Source: Rhodanobacteraceae bacterium
GTDB lineage: Bacteria > Pseudomonadota > Gammaproteobacteria > Xanthomonadales > Rhodanobacteraceae
Assembly: GCA_016790075.1 (NCBI GenBank)
Contig: JAEUPP010000077.1
Location: 1 to 45,712, forward strand
Direction of reading: 5' to 3'
DNA length: 45,712 nt
Shown: positions 24,400 through 34,751 of the stretch, in pieces
Numbering within the stretch: the stretch's first letter is position 1
How the letters are laid out: each line of letters begins with the position of its first letter
The notes under the pieces: generated by a model
What the model was told of the DNA's origin: nothing
Seen by the model: only the letters and a program-made list of their open reading frames with translations
Database searches by the model: none
Position numbers and translations under genes: made by a program

Positions 24400-26607
24400 A
24401 TGTCGTTTATCCAACGCTCTCTTGTCGTGGCCGCTATCGTTAGCGGCCTAGGATTGTCCGCCTGCCAGCGCGACACGGGCCCGGCCGCCGTCACCGCACT
24501 GGACTCAGCCGCAGCCACGCGCGCAGCAACCGCCATCGCAAGTCCAGCATGGCTGCGTGAGCGCCTGCCCGAGCATACGGTCGGCTATCTGCGCATCCCG
24601 TCTCCCTGGAGCCTTGCCGCCGCACCGAATGGCCGTGCACTGGACACGGCGCTGGCCAGCGAGGCACATACCAAGCTCATAGCCGACCTACGCGCCGGCA
24701 TCGCAAAAGATCCGCTGCTGCAGCAGGCCGGCGCAGCACCAGCACTGGCGTTGCTGCTGGATGATCTGGCGGGTCCGGTCGAAATCGCGATCGTCGACGG
24801 CAGCGATATCGCCAATCCGGCAAGCAATGTATTGGTCTCTGTTCCACTGAAGTTCGCCGATGTCGCGGCGCTGAACGCGCGCCTGGCTGAGGCCAAGGCC
24901 TCGGCGCTGATCCCGCCGCTGGATGCGGAAGGCAAGGCCAAGCTCACCGGCAATGGTTTTGTGCGCTTCGACGCAACAACCAAACGACTTTACGCCCTGT
25001 TCGGCGTGGCCGCTTCAGCACCGGCGCTGGATCTGCTGATCCAGCAGACCGGACAACCGCGCGCACATGCCATGCATGCGACAGAAAAGGAAGTCGACGC
25101 CTCTGGCCACGGCTTGTTCTACTGGATGAGCCTCAAGGGTGTTACCGGCATGGCGGCTGCACAAATGCCGTCCGCACAGCCCGGCACCGCCCTACGCGAC
25201 TTCCTCGATCATGGCCAAAGCATCGCGGCAGGCTGGGGTACCGTCAGCAACCGCGGGCGCCTGCAGGTACAGCTCGCAGCACCGGGCGCACGCCTGCTCA
25301 GCTATTTTGCACCGCGCGATTTCAGCGCGGCAATCAAGACCGCGGGCCATCCGGAATGGGCCATGACGATGGCTTTGCCGTCGACCACGCAGATTAACCA
25401 GATCGAAGCCAATCTCGACGCCGATTTCGGTGCCGGGACTCGCGAGGCGTATACGAAAGCACGCGAGACGTGGAAGGCAGAAATCGGTGCCGACCCCGTG
25501 GAACTGCTCGGCGCACTCGGTGGCAATCTGGTCACGTTTGAAGATGCAGCAGGCACCTATACCGCGTTGCAAGTGCCGGATCGTGCTGCGCTCTACGCGA
25601 AACTCGACGAAATTAGCAGCAAGCTAAAGTGGTCGCGCGAAACCATCAAGGTCGGCAAAGCGACCGTGCACCACCTCTATGTGCCGAGCCTGGCCAACCT
25701 CGCCAAGCAGCTGGCCAAACAATCCGAAGGCGAAAAATCGGCAACTGACGCGTGGTTCGAGCTCTATACACGCGCAGGCACACACGCGTACTGGACCGAG
25801 GAGGGGGATTACCTCGTATTCGCCGACCTGCCCCAGGCACTGGCCGACAGAACCGAAGCCAAGCTTGATGCCGATCTTGGCCAGTGGCTGCGCAACAACC
25901 AATCCTATGATCCGAATGCGACCTTGCTCGGCATTACTGGCAAGACACGCAATGCCCAGCGCAGGGTGTACTACGCCTATTTGCTTGGCCTGCAGTACGC
26001 CGCCGACTTACTCGGCCAGAAAGTCGCCCTAGCGAATCTGCCCCATGCGGCCACGCTCAACCTGCCCGTAGAAGGGGCAACAGGCCTGGCACTCGATGTA
26101 ACCAGGGACCGCATTGGATTGAGCCTGGTCTATGAACAGAATCCAGCCGAAATCCTGCTAGGAACCGGCGGCATTGCCGCAGTGGCGACCGTCGGCATAC
26201 TCGGTGCGATCGCCTTGCCGGCTTACCAGGATTACACCGCACGGGCGCAGGTTGCTCAGGCGGTCAGTGATGCCTCCAGCTACAAGGCGGCTATCTCCGC
26301 CCACTACGAGTCGACGGGCGAGCTGCCGGCCGATGATGATGCACTCGAACTTCCCGAATTCGGCGACTCGACCAAATACCTCACGAGTTGGTATGTCGAC
26401 GATGGCGCCATCGTGCTGACTTTTGGGGACGAGGCCAACAAGGCGCTGGATCAGCTCACCTTGGTGCTTACGCCACGACTGCTCGACGGCACGATTGTCT
26501 GGCAGTGTGGCGATGGCCCGGTCGATGACGCGGCCGAGACCATCGGTGCAACGGCCGAAACGACGACCGTGCCGGCCAAGCTGTTGCCCAGCGACTGCAA
26601 GCCCTGA
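24400..26607 (+). CDS. Lipoprotein fused to a C-terminal type IV pilin-like domain
   Basis: The product has 735 residues. The N-terminus is a lipoprotein signal (SLVVAAIVSGLGLSAC, Cys at about 23). Residues about 55-585 are a large soluble region with LPEHTVGYLRIPSPWS, then LALLLDDLAGPVEIAIVDG and later blocks of similar style (QINQIEANLDADFG, TYTALQVPDRAALYAKL), like a DUF3352-type repeat protein, though the name is uncertain. Near residue 588 a pilin-like segment begins: AAVATVGILGAIALPAYQDY, TARAQVAQAVSDASSYKAAI, and a C-terminal Cys pair (IVWQCGDGP ... LLPSDCKP) as in PilA disulfide loops. There is no prepilin cleavage site and no Glu5. Start ATG 24400 with a weak GGAAGA box. Confidence 0.85.
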   Translation: MSFIQRSLVVAAIVSGLGLSACQRDTGPAAVTALDSAAATRAATAIASPAWLRERLPEHTVGYLRIPSPWSLAAAPNGRALDTALASEAHTKLIADLRAGIAKDPLLQQAGAAPALALLLDDLAGPVEIAIVDGSDIANPASNVLVSVPLKFADVAALNARLAEAKASALIPPLDAEGKAKLTGNGFVRFDATTKRLYALFGVAASAPALDLLIQQTGQPRAHAMHATEKEVDASGHGLFYWMSLKGVTGMAAAQMPSAQPGTALRDFLDHGQSIAAGWGTVSNRGRLQVQLAAPGARLLSYFAPRDFSAAIKTAGHPEWAMTMALPSTTQINQIEANLDADFGAGTREAYTKARETWKAEIGADPVELLGALGGNLVTFEDAAGTYTALQVPDRAALYAKLDEISSKLKWSRETIKVGKATVHHLYVPSLANLAKQLAKQSEGEKSATDAWFELYTRAGTHAYWTEEGDYLVFADLPQALADRTEAKLDADLGQWLRNNQSYDPNATLLGITGKTRNAQRRVYYAYLLGLQYAADLLGQKVALANLPHAATLNLPVEGATGLALDVTRDRIGLSLVYEQNPAEILLGTGGIAAVATVGILGAIALPAYQDYTARAQVAQAVSDASSYKAAISAHYESTGELPADDDALELPEFGDSTKYLTSWYVDDGAIVLTFGDEANKALDQLTLVLTPRLLDGTIVWQCGDGPVDDAAETIGATAETTTVPAKLLPSDCKP

Positions 26608-26704
26608 GGAGCAGCCGGCCAGACGCTGATCCTGCCGGCATCTGGCCGCCCCCCCCGGTCGACGCAGCCGTTTCAACCTGGTCGCGGGATTCAACCGCCA
26701 TTGC

Positions 26705-26733
26705 GCAGAGGCGGGCCGATGGCCTGCCTCTGC
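26705..26733. terminator. Strong hairpin upstream of typA
   Basis: A 13-bp stem with one mismatch, GCAGAGGCGGGCC / GGCCTGCCTCTGC, around a 3-base loop. It lies about 100 bases after the lipoprotein-pilin stop and before the typA promoter; a likely transcript end although there is no T-run. Confidence 0.45.
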
Positions 26734-26774
26734 AAGCAGGGTGTTGCGGCGCGGCAAAGCGACACAAACCGGGT

Positions 26775-26780
26775 TATAAT
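26775..26780 (+). promoter_or_regulatory. Candidate -10 element of typA
   Basis: A perfect TATAAT lies 54 bases before the typA ATG. No good -35 is seen at the right distance (GGCAAA at 26753 is weak), so only the -10 is proposed. Confidence 0.4.
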
Positions 26781-26833
26781 CGGGCATCTCTTTCCTAACC
26801 AGAGTCCCTCCGGTCACCGGCGGGCGAGTCGCT

Positions 26834-28663
26834 ATGTCCATCGAAAAGCTCCGCAATATCGCCATCGTCGCCCACGTCGACCATGGCAAGACCACCCTCG
26901 TCGACCAGTTGCTCAAACAATCGGGCACGCTGAGCGAACGGGCTGTGGTTCCGGACCGCGTCATGGACAGCAACGATCTCGAGAAGGAACGCGGCATCAC
27001 GATTCTCGCGAAGAACACCGCTATCCGCTGGAAGGACTACCGCATCAATATCGTCGATACTCCTGGGCATGCGGACTTCGGCGGTGAAGTCGAGCGCGTG
27101 CTGTCGATGGTTGACTCGGTGCTTGTGCTCGTCGACGCATTTGACGGTCCCATGCCGCAAACCCGCTTCGTTACGCAGAAAGCGTTCCAGATGGGGTTCA
27201 AGCCGATCGTCGTCATCAACAAGGTGGATCGTCCTGGCGCCCGCCCGGACTGGGTGCTCAACGCGACGTTCGACCTGTTCGACCGCCTCGGTGCAACCGA
27301 CGAACAGCTCGACTTCCCCGTTGTCTACGCTTCCGGTCTGCAGGGCTACGCCGGCCTCGACGACTCGGTACGCGAAGGCAATATGGATCCGCTGTTCCAG
27401 GCCATCGTCGACCGCGTGTCGGTACCGCAGGTCGACCCGGACGGCCCGTTCCAGATGCGCGTGAGCCAGCTCGACTACAACTCCTATGTCGGCATTATCG
27501 GCATAGGCCGGGTACAGCGCGGAAAGGTCAAGACCAACCAGAACGTGGTCGTCGTCGACCGCGAAGGCAAGCGCCGCCAAGGCCGCGTGCTGCAGGTGCT
27601 GGGCTTTATGGGTCTGGAGCGCCACGAAGTGCCCGAAGCTCAGGCCGGCGACATTATCGCGATCAGCGGCATTGAAGGCCTGGGCATTTCCGACACGATC
27701 TGCGCACCGGATGCCGTCGAGGCGCTGCCGGCGCTGACCGTCGATGAACCGACGATCAGCATGACGTTCCAGGTCAACAACTCGCCGTTCGCCGGCAAGA
27801 AGGAACACTCCGGTGGCAAGTTCCTGACCTCGCGCCAGTTGCGCGACCGCCTGCACCGCGAACTACTGCACAACGTCGCCCTCAAGGTCGAGGACACCGC
27901 CGAGGCGGAAAAATTCAAAGTTTCCGGACGCGGTGAATTGCACTTGTCCATCCTGATCGAAACCATGCGCCGCGAAGGCTACGAGCTTGCGGTGTCGCGT
28001 CCGGAGGTCATCGTCAAGGAAATCGACGGTCAGATGATGGAGCCGTACGAGCAGCTTGTCGTCGATCTGGAAGAACCCTACCAGGGCGGCGTCATGCAGC
28101 GCCTGGGCGAGCGCAAAGCACAGCTCAAGAATATCGAACCGGACGGCCGTGGTCGCGTGCGCATGGAATACCTGATTCCAGCGCGCGGCCTGATCGGCTT
28201 CCAGACCGAATTCCGCACGATCACAGCCGGCACCGGCCTGTTGTTCCATGTATTCGACCACTACGGCCCCAAGGCCGAAGGCGCGATCGCTTCACGCCCG
28301 AATGGCGTCATGATCTCCAACGGCACCGGCCCTTCGCCCGCCTACGCCCAGTTTGCGATGCAGGAACGCGGTCGCCTGCTGATCGAGGCCGGCGAGGAAG
28401 TCTATGAGGGGCAGCTCGTCGGCATTCACGCCAAGGACAACGACCTCACCGTGAACGCACTGCGCGCCAAGCAGCTGACGAACTTCCGTGCTGCGGGCAA
28501 GGACGATGCGCTGAACCTAACTCCGCCGATCAAGATGTCGCTGGAACAGGCGCTCGAATTCATCGAAGACGACGAACTGGTCGAAGTTACCCCGCTCGCA
28601 ATCCGGTTGCGCAAGAAGCACCTGACCGAGAACGACCGCAAGAAGCACTCGCGCGCAGCCTGA
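26834..28663 (+). CDS. typA: Ribosome-associated GTPase TypA/BipA
   Basis: The product has 609 residues, the normal length. Translation-factor G motifs: [15 protein letters not shown] (G1), RGITI (G2), [11 protein letters not shown] (G3) and NKVDRPGA (G4). The C-terminal part has the EF-G-like domains and the TypA-specific GLIGFQTEF and [12 protein letters not shown] segments. It binds 70S ribosomes and assists ribosome assembly and adaptation to stress or low temperature. Single gene; the C-terminus ends [16 protein letters not shown]. Confidence 0.97.
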   Translation: MSIEKLRNIAIVAHVDHGKTTLVDQLLKQSGTLSERAVVPDRVMDSNDLEKERGITILAKNTAIRWKDYRINIVDTPGHADFGGEVERVLSMVDSVLVLVDAFDGPMPQTRFVTQKAFQMGFKPIVVINKVDRPGARPDWVLNATFDLFDRLGATDEQLDFPVVYASGLQGYAGLDDSVREGNMDPLFQAIVDRVSVPQVDPDGPFQMRVSQLDYNSYVGIIGIGRVQRGKVKTNQNVVVVDREGKRRQGRVLQVLGFMGLERHEVPEAQAGDIIAISGIEGLGISDTICAPDAVEALPALTVDEPTISMTFQVNNSPFAGKKEHSGGKFLTSRQLRDRLHRELLHNVALKVEDTAEAEKFKVSGRGELHLSILIETMRREGYELAVSRPEVIVKEIDGQMMEPYEQLVVDLEEPYQGGVMQRLGERKAQLKNIEPDGRGRVRMEYLIPARGLIGFQTEFRTITAGTGLLFHVFDHYGPKAEGAIASRPNGVMISNGTGPSPAYAQFAMQERGRLLIEAGEEVYEGQLVGIHAKDNDLTVNALRAKQLTNFRAAGKDDALNLTPPIKMSLEQALEFIEDDELVEVTPLAIRLRKKHLTENDRKKHSRAA

Positions 28664-28674
28664 GCCACCACGCC

Positions 28675-28692
28675 GCGCTGGTTCGCCAGCGC
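28675..28692 (+). terminator. UUCG-tetraloop hairpin after typA
   Basis: GCGCTGG-TTCG-CCAGCGC is a perfect 7-bp stem with the very stable UUCG loop, 12 bases after the typA stop. There is no T-run, but it is well placed as a 3' end. Confidence 0.5.
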
Positions 28693-28832
28693 AGGCAGGC
28701 TGATCGACAACGGAACGAAATAGTCATGCTCTTTTCTGAGCGTGTTGCCGTCGCCGCTCCTGCTGTATGACAGTGCGTAAGGAAACATCCCCGATCAGCA
28801 CCAGCGTTTCCCGTACCAGGCTGCATTTCGAC

Positions 28833-29534
28833 ATGTCGGCGCAGCACGATGATCGCGCCGCCATGTATGGAGAGGGCTGCGCTGAGTTCTACGATGAAAT
28901 CTACGCACCAGCAACGCGCATTGCGGTCGAACGCCTTGCTGCGCTCGCTGCTGAGGGCCCGGTGCTGGAAGCCGGCGTCGGTACCGGCCGCTATGCGCTG
29001 CCGCTGGCCACACGCGGCATTGCAGTACACGGCATTGATGCTTCAGCAGCCATGCTCAGCATAGTGCGGAGCAAAGCCGGATCGCTGCCAATAACGACAA
29101 CACTCGCTGACTTTTCAACCACCGCAGTAGCCGGTACCCATCGGCTGGTCATATGCCTGACGAATACACTGACCCTGTTGCCCGACGCAGTGCGGCAATC
29201 GCAGGCGGTCGCGCATTTTGCTGCGGCGCTGGATGAGCAGGGCTCGGTGCTGATCGAGACCACGCACGTAGTGGGTGACAGCTCTATCACGCTGACCGAC
29301 GTGATGCTCGATACACGTCGCGGCAAGCGCCGCTATCGGGCCGAGTGCCGCCACGTCGATACCACACATCTTGACCTCTGGGCTGCAGAAGCGGGCCTGC
29401 GGCGCATCGCTCGCTGGCGTGACTGGCATCGCAGACCGTGGAATGGCGAGCAGGGCAACGTGCTGTCTCTGTATCGGAAACGTACGCAGAGCCAGCAGTG
29501 CCACACTCGCGCCGCTATCACCACCGATCCTTGA
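28833..29534 (+). CDS. Class I SAM-dependent methyltransferase
   Basis: About 233 residues. The SAM-binding motif I is GPVLEAGVGTGRYALPLA, motif II is VHGIDASAAML, and LVICLTNTLTLLP marks post I. EQGSVLIETTHV follows. This is the Methyltransf_25-like fold with an unknown small-molecule substrate. The start is ambiguous: ATG 28833 (MSAQHDDRAAMYG) is preferred by position of the fold, ATG 28767 is in frame and would add 22 residues, and neither has a strong ribosome-binding site. The C-terminal ~20 residues beyond NVLSLYRKR look unstructured. Converges on the DAHP synthase gene with 13 bp between the stops. Confidence 0.82.
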   Translation: MSAQHDDRAAMYGEGCAEFYDEIYAPATRIAVERLAALAAEGPVLEAGVGTGRYALPLATRGIAVHGIDASAAMLSIVRSKAGSLPITTTLADFSTTAVAGTHRLVICLTNTLTLLPDAVRQSQAVAHFAAALDEQGSVLIETTHVVGDSSITLTDVMLDTRRGKRRYRAECRHVDTTHLDLWAAEAGLRRIARWRDWHRRPWNGEQGNVLSLYRKRTQSQQCHTRAAITTDP

Positions 29535-29547
29535 GACCGCGCTGCCT

Positions 29548-30945
29548 TCAGGTCGCAGCGGTGACCGGCGTGGCCTGGGCCTGCTTGCGCACGATCAGCA
29601 TGGCCATTTCGATGGATTGCTCGTAATTCAAACGAGGATCGACGTTCGACTTGTACGCACGCGCCAGATCAGTCTCGGTAAGGTCGCGCGCGCCTCCAAG
29701 GCATTCAGTCACGTTTTCACCGGTCAATTCGAGATGTACCCCGCCTAGACGCGTGCCGCAGGCTGCATGGATATCGAACGCACGCTCGAGTTCAGAGCGG
29801 ATGTTTTCGAAGCGGCGTGTCTTTACCCCGGACGAAGTCGACTCCGTATTGCCATGCATGGGATCGCAACTCCAGAGCACGCGTGCCCCCTCAGCTTTGA
29901 CGGCTTCGACCAGCGGTGGCAGGTGCTGTGCGATCTTGTCGGCTCCCATGCGATGCAGCAAGGTGAGGCGACCGGGTTCATTGTCCGGATTCAAGGTCGC
30001 AACAAGTCGCTTGAGCTGCTCGGGTTTGACCGATGGTCCGATCTTGACCGCAATCGGATTGCGGATGCCGCGGAAATACTCGACATGGGCGCCGTCAACG
30101 TCGGCGGTGCGCATGCCTATCCAGGGGAAATGGGTCGACAAGTTGAACCAACCCCACTGGCGCGGCACCTGGCGTGTCTGCGCCTGCTCGTAGTGCAGTA
30201 CTAGCGCCTCGTGCGAGGTGTAGAAGTCAACCCGTGAGAAGCTGCCGATCGGCGCACCGTGCAGCGTTTCCATGAAACGCAGGGAATCGCCGATGGATTC
30301 AACCATGCGCTGATACTCATTCTGCAACGGCGAGTACCTGACCCAGTCGAGATCCCAATATTCCGGGTGATGCAAGTCAGCGAATCCACCGTCGATCAGC
30401 GCTCGCACAAAATTCATCGTCAGCGCTGAATGGGAGTGTCCTTCAACCAGACGTTGCGGATCTGGGCGGCGGGCTCCGGGCGAGAATTCGACCGCGTTGA
30501 CGATGTCACCACGGTAGCAAGGCAAGGTGACGCCATCACGGGTTTCCGTATCGGCCGAACGCGGCTTGGCGTACTGGCCAGCAAAGCGGCCAACGCGCAC
30601 GACGGGCAGCTTGAGTCCGTGTGTCAGCACCAGGCTCATCTGCAGCAGCACCTTGAGCCGGTTCGAGATCAGCGCGGACGAACAGTCGTCGAAGCTCTCG
30701 GCGCAATCACCACCTTGCAACAGGAACCGGCGCCCTTCTTGAGCCTCGGCAATCTGCTTGCGCAGCGCGATGACTTCCCAGGACGTGACCAGTGGCGGCA
30801 GGTTGCGAAGCTTCGTGAGCGCCTGGTCAAGCTCAACCGCATCGGAATAGTTAGGCTGCTGTACCGCGGTACGCGACTGCCAGGACGAAGGGCTCCAGTC
30901 TTTGGCTTCGCGGACTGGCTGGATATGGCGTTCGGTCTGACTCAT
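29548..30945 (-). CDS. 3-deoxy-7-phosphoheptulonate (DAHP) synthase, class II
   Basis: The product has 465 residues, the class II (plant-like) length. Signature segments: LQGGDCAESF, RVGRFAGQYAKPRS, WGWFNLSTHFPWIGMRT, RNPIAVKIGPS, RLTLLHRMGADK, LWSCDPMHGNT and GGVHLELTGENVTECLGG. These include the metal- and PEP-binding residues. It joins phosphoenolpyruvate and erythrose-4-phosphate, the first step of the shikimate pathway. ATG 30945 (MSQTERHI) is chosen over the longer frame because the conserved protein starts there. Single gene. Confidence 0.95.
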   Translation of the reverse strand: MSQTERHIQPVREAKDWSPSSWQSRTAVQQPNYSDAVELDQALTKLRNLPPLVTSWEVIALRKQIAEAQEGRRFLLQGGDCAESFDDCSSALISNRLKVLLQMSLVLTHGLKLPVVRVGRFAGQYAKPRSADTETRDGVTLPCYRGDIVNAVEFSPGARRPDPQRLVEGHSHSALTMNFVRALIDGGFADLHHPEYWDLDWVRYSPLQNEYQRMVESIGDSLRFMETLHGAPIGSFSRVDFYTSHEALVLHYEQAQTRQVPRQWGWFNLSTHFPWIGMRTADVDGAHVEYFRGIRNPIAVKIGPSVKPEQLKRLVATLNPDNEPGRLTLLHRMGADKIAQHLPPLVEAVKAEGARVLWSCDPMHGNTESTSSGVKTRRFENIRSELERAFDIHAACGTRLGGVHLELTGENVTECLGGARDLTETDLARAYKSNVDPRLNYEQSIEMAMLIVRKQAQATPVTAAT

Positions 30946-31042
30946 GGCGCGGCCTTGCTGCGGTGCGAAAAACGATCTTGCCATACGGTCGCCATGACGC
31001 AAGCGCATGAGCGCCTGCGCAAGCACCAGACGTTATGGCGAT

Positions 31043-31570
31043 TTAGCGTAAGGTGCCGTACGGTCGCGGCGGCCTACGCCAGGCGGCGACTAGCGCAAAC
31101 ACGGTCAGGCCGATGAACCAGACCAGACACCAGGCCGGCATCGACAGACCGAGAAAACTCCAGTCGACCTTGGCGCACTCACCCGAGCCCGTAAGCACGA
31201 GCTGCAGAGTTTTCGACAGCGGGAAGGTATCGAGCATGAAGTTGAGGCCGGGACCACAAGCCGGCACTTGATCTGCCGGCAGGTGGGTCAACCAGACATG
31301 GCGTCCGGCGATCAACGCCCCGACGATGCCGCCAACACCGACCAGCAGCGCATAGACCTTGCGCCCACCGGCACGGGGACCATGTAACGCCCCCAACAGG
31401 AAAAAAACGCCCATGACGAAGAACGCGACCCGTTGCAGGATGCATAGGGGACAGGGGTCTTTACCAAGCTGGAACTGGGCAAAGAATGCGTAACCCAGCA
31501 GAGCTGCGACGCAAACAGCGCCGAGCAGGTACTGCACGCGAAACGACCAAGCAAAGAAATTGAGTTTCAT
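31043..31570 (-). CDS. dsbB: Disulfide bond formation protein B
   Basis: The product has 175 residues and four membrane helices. The N-terminal periplasmic loop carries C40-P-L-C43 (GKDPCPLCILQR), and the second periplasmic loop carries C105 and C132 (PACGPGLNFML, SGECAKVDW), the full DsbB redox set. It reoxidises DsbA and passes electrons to quinones. ATG 31570 (MKLNFFAWS) is chosen; upstream in-frame codons lack coding character. Confidence 0.95.
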   Translation of the reverse strand: MKLNFFAWSFRVQYLLGAVCVAALLGYAFFAQFQLGKDPCPLCILQRVAFFVMGVFFLLGALHGPRAGGRKVYALLVGVGGIVGALIAGRHVWLTHLPADQVPACGPGLNFMLDTFPLSKTLQLVLTGSGECAKVDWSFLGLSMPAWCLVWFIGLTVFALVAAWRRPPRPYGTLR

Positions 31571-31727
31571 GGAAAGGAAATGCTCTGGCAGTAAGGCAAG
31601 CGCGACGCGCAATACAGGAGTATCGGACGATACCCCGATAGACCGCCAGCTTTGCGTAAGGTGCCTGAGTTGCGACGGTATGCCGCAACCACAAGCCAAT
31701 ACGATCAGGCTGAGTACCAGCCATACG

Positions 31728-31759
31728 AAAAAACCCGAGCCGTCGCCGGCTCGGGTTTC
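31728..31759 (-). terminator. Rho-independent terminator of the ribosomal/alpha operon
   Basis: On the minus strand, the stem AAACCCGAGCC / GGCTCGGGTTT encloses a 6-base loop and is followed by a T6 run, 24 bases after the rplQ stop. This is the end of the S10-spc-alpha cluster. Confidence 0.9.
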
Positions 31760-31783
31760 TCGAGTACAGCATCGAGGCGGCGA

Positions 31784-32167
31784 TTAGTCGGCGGCTTCTG
31801 CCGTCGCAACCGGACGATCGACGAGCTCAACATAGGCCATAGGCGCGTTGTCACCCGCACGGAAGCCGCATTTCAGAATGCGCAGGTAGCCACCCTTGCG
31901 CTCGCGGTAGCGCGGGCCAAGGTCGACAAACAGCTTGCCGACGGCAACCTTGTCACGCAGGCGGGCAAACGCCAGGCGGCGGTTGGCTACGCCGTCGGTC
32001 TTGGCAAGCGTGATCAGCGGCTCGGCGACCCGGCGCAGTTCCTTGGCTTTCGGCAAGGTGGTCTTGATGAGCTCGTGCTTGAACAGCGACGACGCCATGT
32101 TCTTGAACATGGCCTCGCGATGGCTGCTGGTCCGGTTGAGCTTACGGCCCGATTTCATGTGACGCAT
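31784..32167 (-). CDS. rplQ: 50S ribosomal protein L17
   Basis: The product has 127 residues, with the L17 N-terminus [20 protein letters not shown] and the [19 protein letters not shown] segment. It binds 23S rRNA near the peptide exit tunnel of the large subunit. It is the last gene of the alpha operon, 30 bases after rpoA, and is followed by a strong terminator. The third residue is followed by Met where many homologues have Arg or Gln; a minor difference. Confidence 0.97.
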   Translation of the reverse strand: MRHMKSGRKLNRTSSHREAMFKNMASSLFKHELIKTTLPKAKELRRVAEPLITLAKTDGVANRRLAFARLRDKVAVGKLFVDLGPRYRERKGGYLRILKCGFRAGDNAPMAYVELVDRPVATAEAAD

Positions 32168-32197
32168 GGTCGTGTTTCCTTGGTGATCCTGACGGGA

Positions 32198-33193
32198 TCA
32201 ACCCATCATGCCGTGGGTCAGACCCATCGGCGGCCAGTTCTCGAGCTTCATGCCGAGCGACAAGCCACGCGCACCCAGCACGTCCTTGATCTCGGTGAGC
32301 GACTTCTTGCCCAGATTCGGCGTCTTCAGCAGCTCGACTTCCGTCTTCTGCACGAGATCGCCAATGTAGTAGATGCTCTCGGCCTTGAGGCAGTTGGCCG
32401 AGCGCACGGTCAGTTCCAGATCGTCGATCGGGCGCAGCAGCAGCGGATCGACGCCGCCCTTCTCAGCCTTGGCATCTGCGCTTTCACGGCGTGTGAAATC
32501 ACCGAATACCGAAAGCTGATCCTGCACGATTTCGGCGGCTTTACGGACTGCGTCCTCGGCGTCGATAGTGCCGTTGGTTTCCACGTCGAGCACAAGCTTG
32601 TCGAGGTCGGTGCGCTGTTCGACGCGAGCTGCATCGACTTCATAAGCCACACGGCGGACCGGACAGAACGAGGCGTCGAGCTGCAGACGGCCAATCGGAC
32701 GCGTCTCTTCTTCCGGCAGACGGCGCGCGGTGGCCGGCTGATAACCGACGCCACGCACGATCTTCAAGCGCATGTTGAGCGCGATATCTTTCGTCAGGTG
32801 ACAGATCACGTGATCGGGATTCACGATCTCGACATTGTGATCGACCTTGATATCACCTGCCGTGACAACGCCCTTGCCCTTGCGGGACAGGCTCAACGTC
32901 GCCTCGTCCTGACCGTGCATACGGATCGCAACATCTTTGAGGTTCAGCAGGACTTCGATGACGTCTTCCTGCAACCCCTCGAGCGTCGTGTACTCGTGCA
33001 GGACGCCATCAATCTCGACTTCCGTGATAGCTGCGCCCGGAATGGACGACAGCAGCACGCGGCGCAGCGCATTGCCGAGCGTGTGACCGAAACCGCGTTC
33101 AAGCGGCTCGACAATCACCTTGGCGCGGTTTGCGCCGACGCGCTCCACGCCGATACCGCGGGCGCGCAGAACGGTGGTAGACGAATGGGCCAT
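32198..33193 (-). CDS. rpoA: DNA-directed RNA polymerase subunit alpha
   Basis: The product has 331 residues. The N-terminal dimerisation domain shows [20 protein letters not shown] and [10 protein letters not shown], and the C-terminal domain (alpha-CTD) from about 250 has [19 protein letters not shown] and [19 protein letters not shown], which bind UP elements and activators. It nucleates assembly of the polymerase core. Its position between rpsD and rplQ is the conserved alpha-operon order. Confidence 0.98.
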   Translation of the reverse strand: MAHSSTTVLRARGIGVERVGANRAKVIVEPLERGFGHTLGNALRRVLLSSIPGAAITEVEIDGVLHEYTTLEGLQEDVIEVLLNLKDVAIRMHGQDEATLSLSRKGKGVVTAGDIKVDHNVEIVNPDHVICHLTKDIALNMRLKIVRGVGYQPATARRLPEEETRPIGRLQLDASFCPVRRVAYEVDAARVEQRTDLDKLVLDVETNGTIDAEDAVRKAAEIVQDQLSVFGDFTRRESADAKAEKGGVDPLLLRPIDDLELTVRSANCLKAESIYYIGDLVQKTEVELLKTPNLGKKSLTEIKDVLGARGLSLGMKLENWPPMGLTHGMMG

Positions 33194-33211
33194 GTACCCG
33201 ACTCTCCAGAA

Positions 33212-33838
<627 letters not shown>

Positions 33839-33849
33839 GTCGGAGCTCC

Positions 33850-34242
33850 TTACACGCGGCGACGCTTAGGCGGACGGCAGCCGTTGTGCGGGATCGGCGT
33901 GACGTCAATGATGTTGGTGACCTTGTAACCAAGCGCATTCAGCGAACGCACGGCCGATTCGCGGCCAGGACCGGGGCCCTTGATGCGTACTTCGAGCGTC
34001 TTCAGGCCGTAGTCCAGCGCGGCGCGGCCTGCCTTCTCGGCGGCGACCTGGGCAGCGAACGGCGTGGACTTGCGCGAGCCGCGGAAGCCGGCGCCACCGG
34101 AGGTAGCCCAGGACAGTGCGTTGCCCTGACGATCGGTGATGGTGATTACAGTGTTATTGAAAGAGGCCTGCACGTGGACGATACCGTCCGTCACCACGCG
34201 TTTGATCTTCTTCTTGGTCTTGGCAGCTACCGGCTTGTTCAT
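33850..34242 (-). CDS. rpsK: 30S ribosomal protein S11
   Basis: The product has 130 residues. [39 protein letters not shown] and a basic C-terminus [18 protein letters not shown] are diagnostic. It lies on the platform of the small subunit, where it contacts the 3' end of 16S rRNA and the E-site mRNA. The Lys/Ala-rich N-terminus ([15 protein letters not shown]) is usual for gammaproteobacteria. Confidence 0.98.
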   Translation of the reverse strand: MNKPVAAKTKKKIKRVVTDGIVHVQASFNNTVITITDRQGNALSWATSGGAGFRGSRKSTPFAAQVAAEKAGRAALDYGLKTLEVRIKGPGPGRESAVRSLNALGYKVTNIIDVTPIPHNGCRPPKRRRV

Positions 34243-34260
34243 AGGTTCTGTCCGAATCCT

Positions 34261-34617
34261 TTACTTCTTGATCGCACGACGCGGACCCTTGCGGGTACGG
34301 GCGTTGGTGCGGGTACGCTGGCCACGCACCGGCAGGCCGCGACGATGGCGCAGACCACGGTAGCAGCCCAGGTCGATCAGGCGCTTGATGCTCATGCCCA
34401 CTTCACGACGAAGATCGCCCTCGACCGTGTACTTGGCGATCTCATGGCGCAGCTTTTCAACTTCCGCCTCAGTCAAGTCTTTGATCTTGGCCGACGATTT
34501 GACGCCGGCTGCGTCGCAGACCTTTTTCGACCGCGAGCGGCCGATGCCGTAAATACTTTGCAAACCGACCCACACATGCTTGTGGACCGGCAGGTTGACA
34601 CCTGCAATGCGCGCCAT
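34261..34617 (-). CDS. rpsM: 30S ribosomal protein S13
   Basis: The product has 118 residues, beginning [20 protein letters not shown] at ATG 34617, preceded by GGAGAG. The helix-two-turn-helix region and the C-terminal [20 protein letters not shown] are typical. It forms the head bridge to the large subunit and contacts the P-site tRNA. First gene of the alpha operon, with its own promoter at 34659-34687. Confidence 0.98.
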   Translation of the reverse strand: MARIAGVNLPVHKHVWVGLQSIYGIGRSRSKKVCDAAGVKSSAKIKDLTEAEVEKLRHEIAKYTVEGDLRREVGMSIKRLIDLGCYRGLRHRRGLPVRGQRTRTNARTRKGPRRAIKK

Positions 34618-34658
34618 GTAAATCTCTCCGAACGGGCTTAAAGCGCAGTGAACTGAAA

Positions 34659-34687
34659 ATTGTACCTTGGTTCGCGGGTTTTGACAA
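34659..34687 (-). promoter_or_regulatory. Sigma70 promoter of the alpha operon (rpsM)
   Basis: On the minus strand, TTGTCA (34682-34687) and TACAAT (34659-34664) are separated by exactly 17 bp. This close consensus match lies about 40 bp before rpsM and gives a leader of about 35 nt. Confidence 0.75.
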
Positions 34688-34695
34688 ATCCCGCC

Positions 34696-34738
34696 ACGGG
34701 GCAAGCCCCGAGGTAACCCCTAGCCCCGCGTAAACGGG
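34696..34738 (-). repeat. Two GC-rich hairpins between secY and rpsM
   Basis: CCCCG-N6-CGGGG and GGGGCAAGCCCC-type stems stand in tandem in the 134-bp gap, upstream of the rpsM promoter. They may attenuate or end spc-operon transcription; neither has a T-run. No rpmJ (L36) reading frame is present in this gap. Confidence 0.5.
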
Positions 34739-34751
34739 GGAATCGCGCGGC

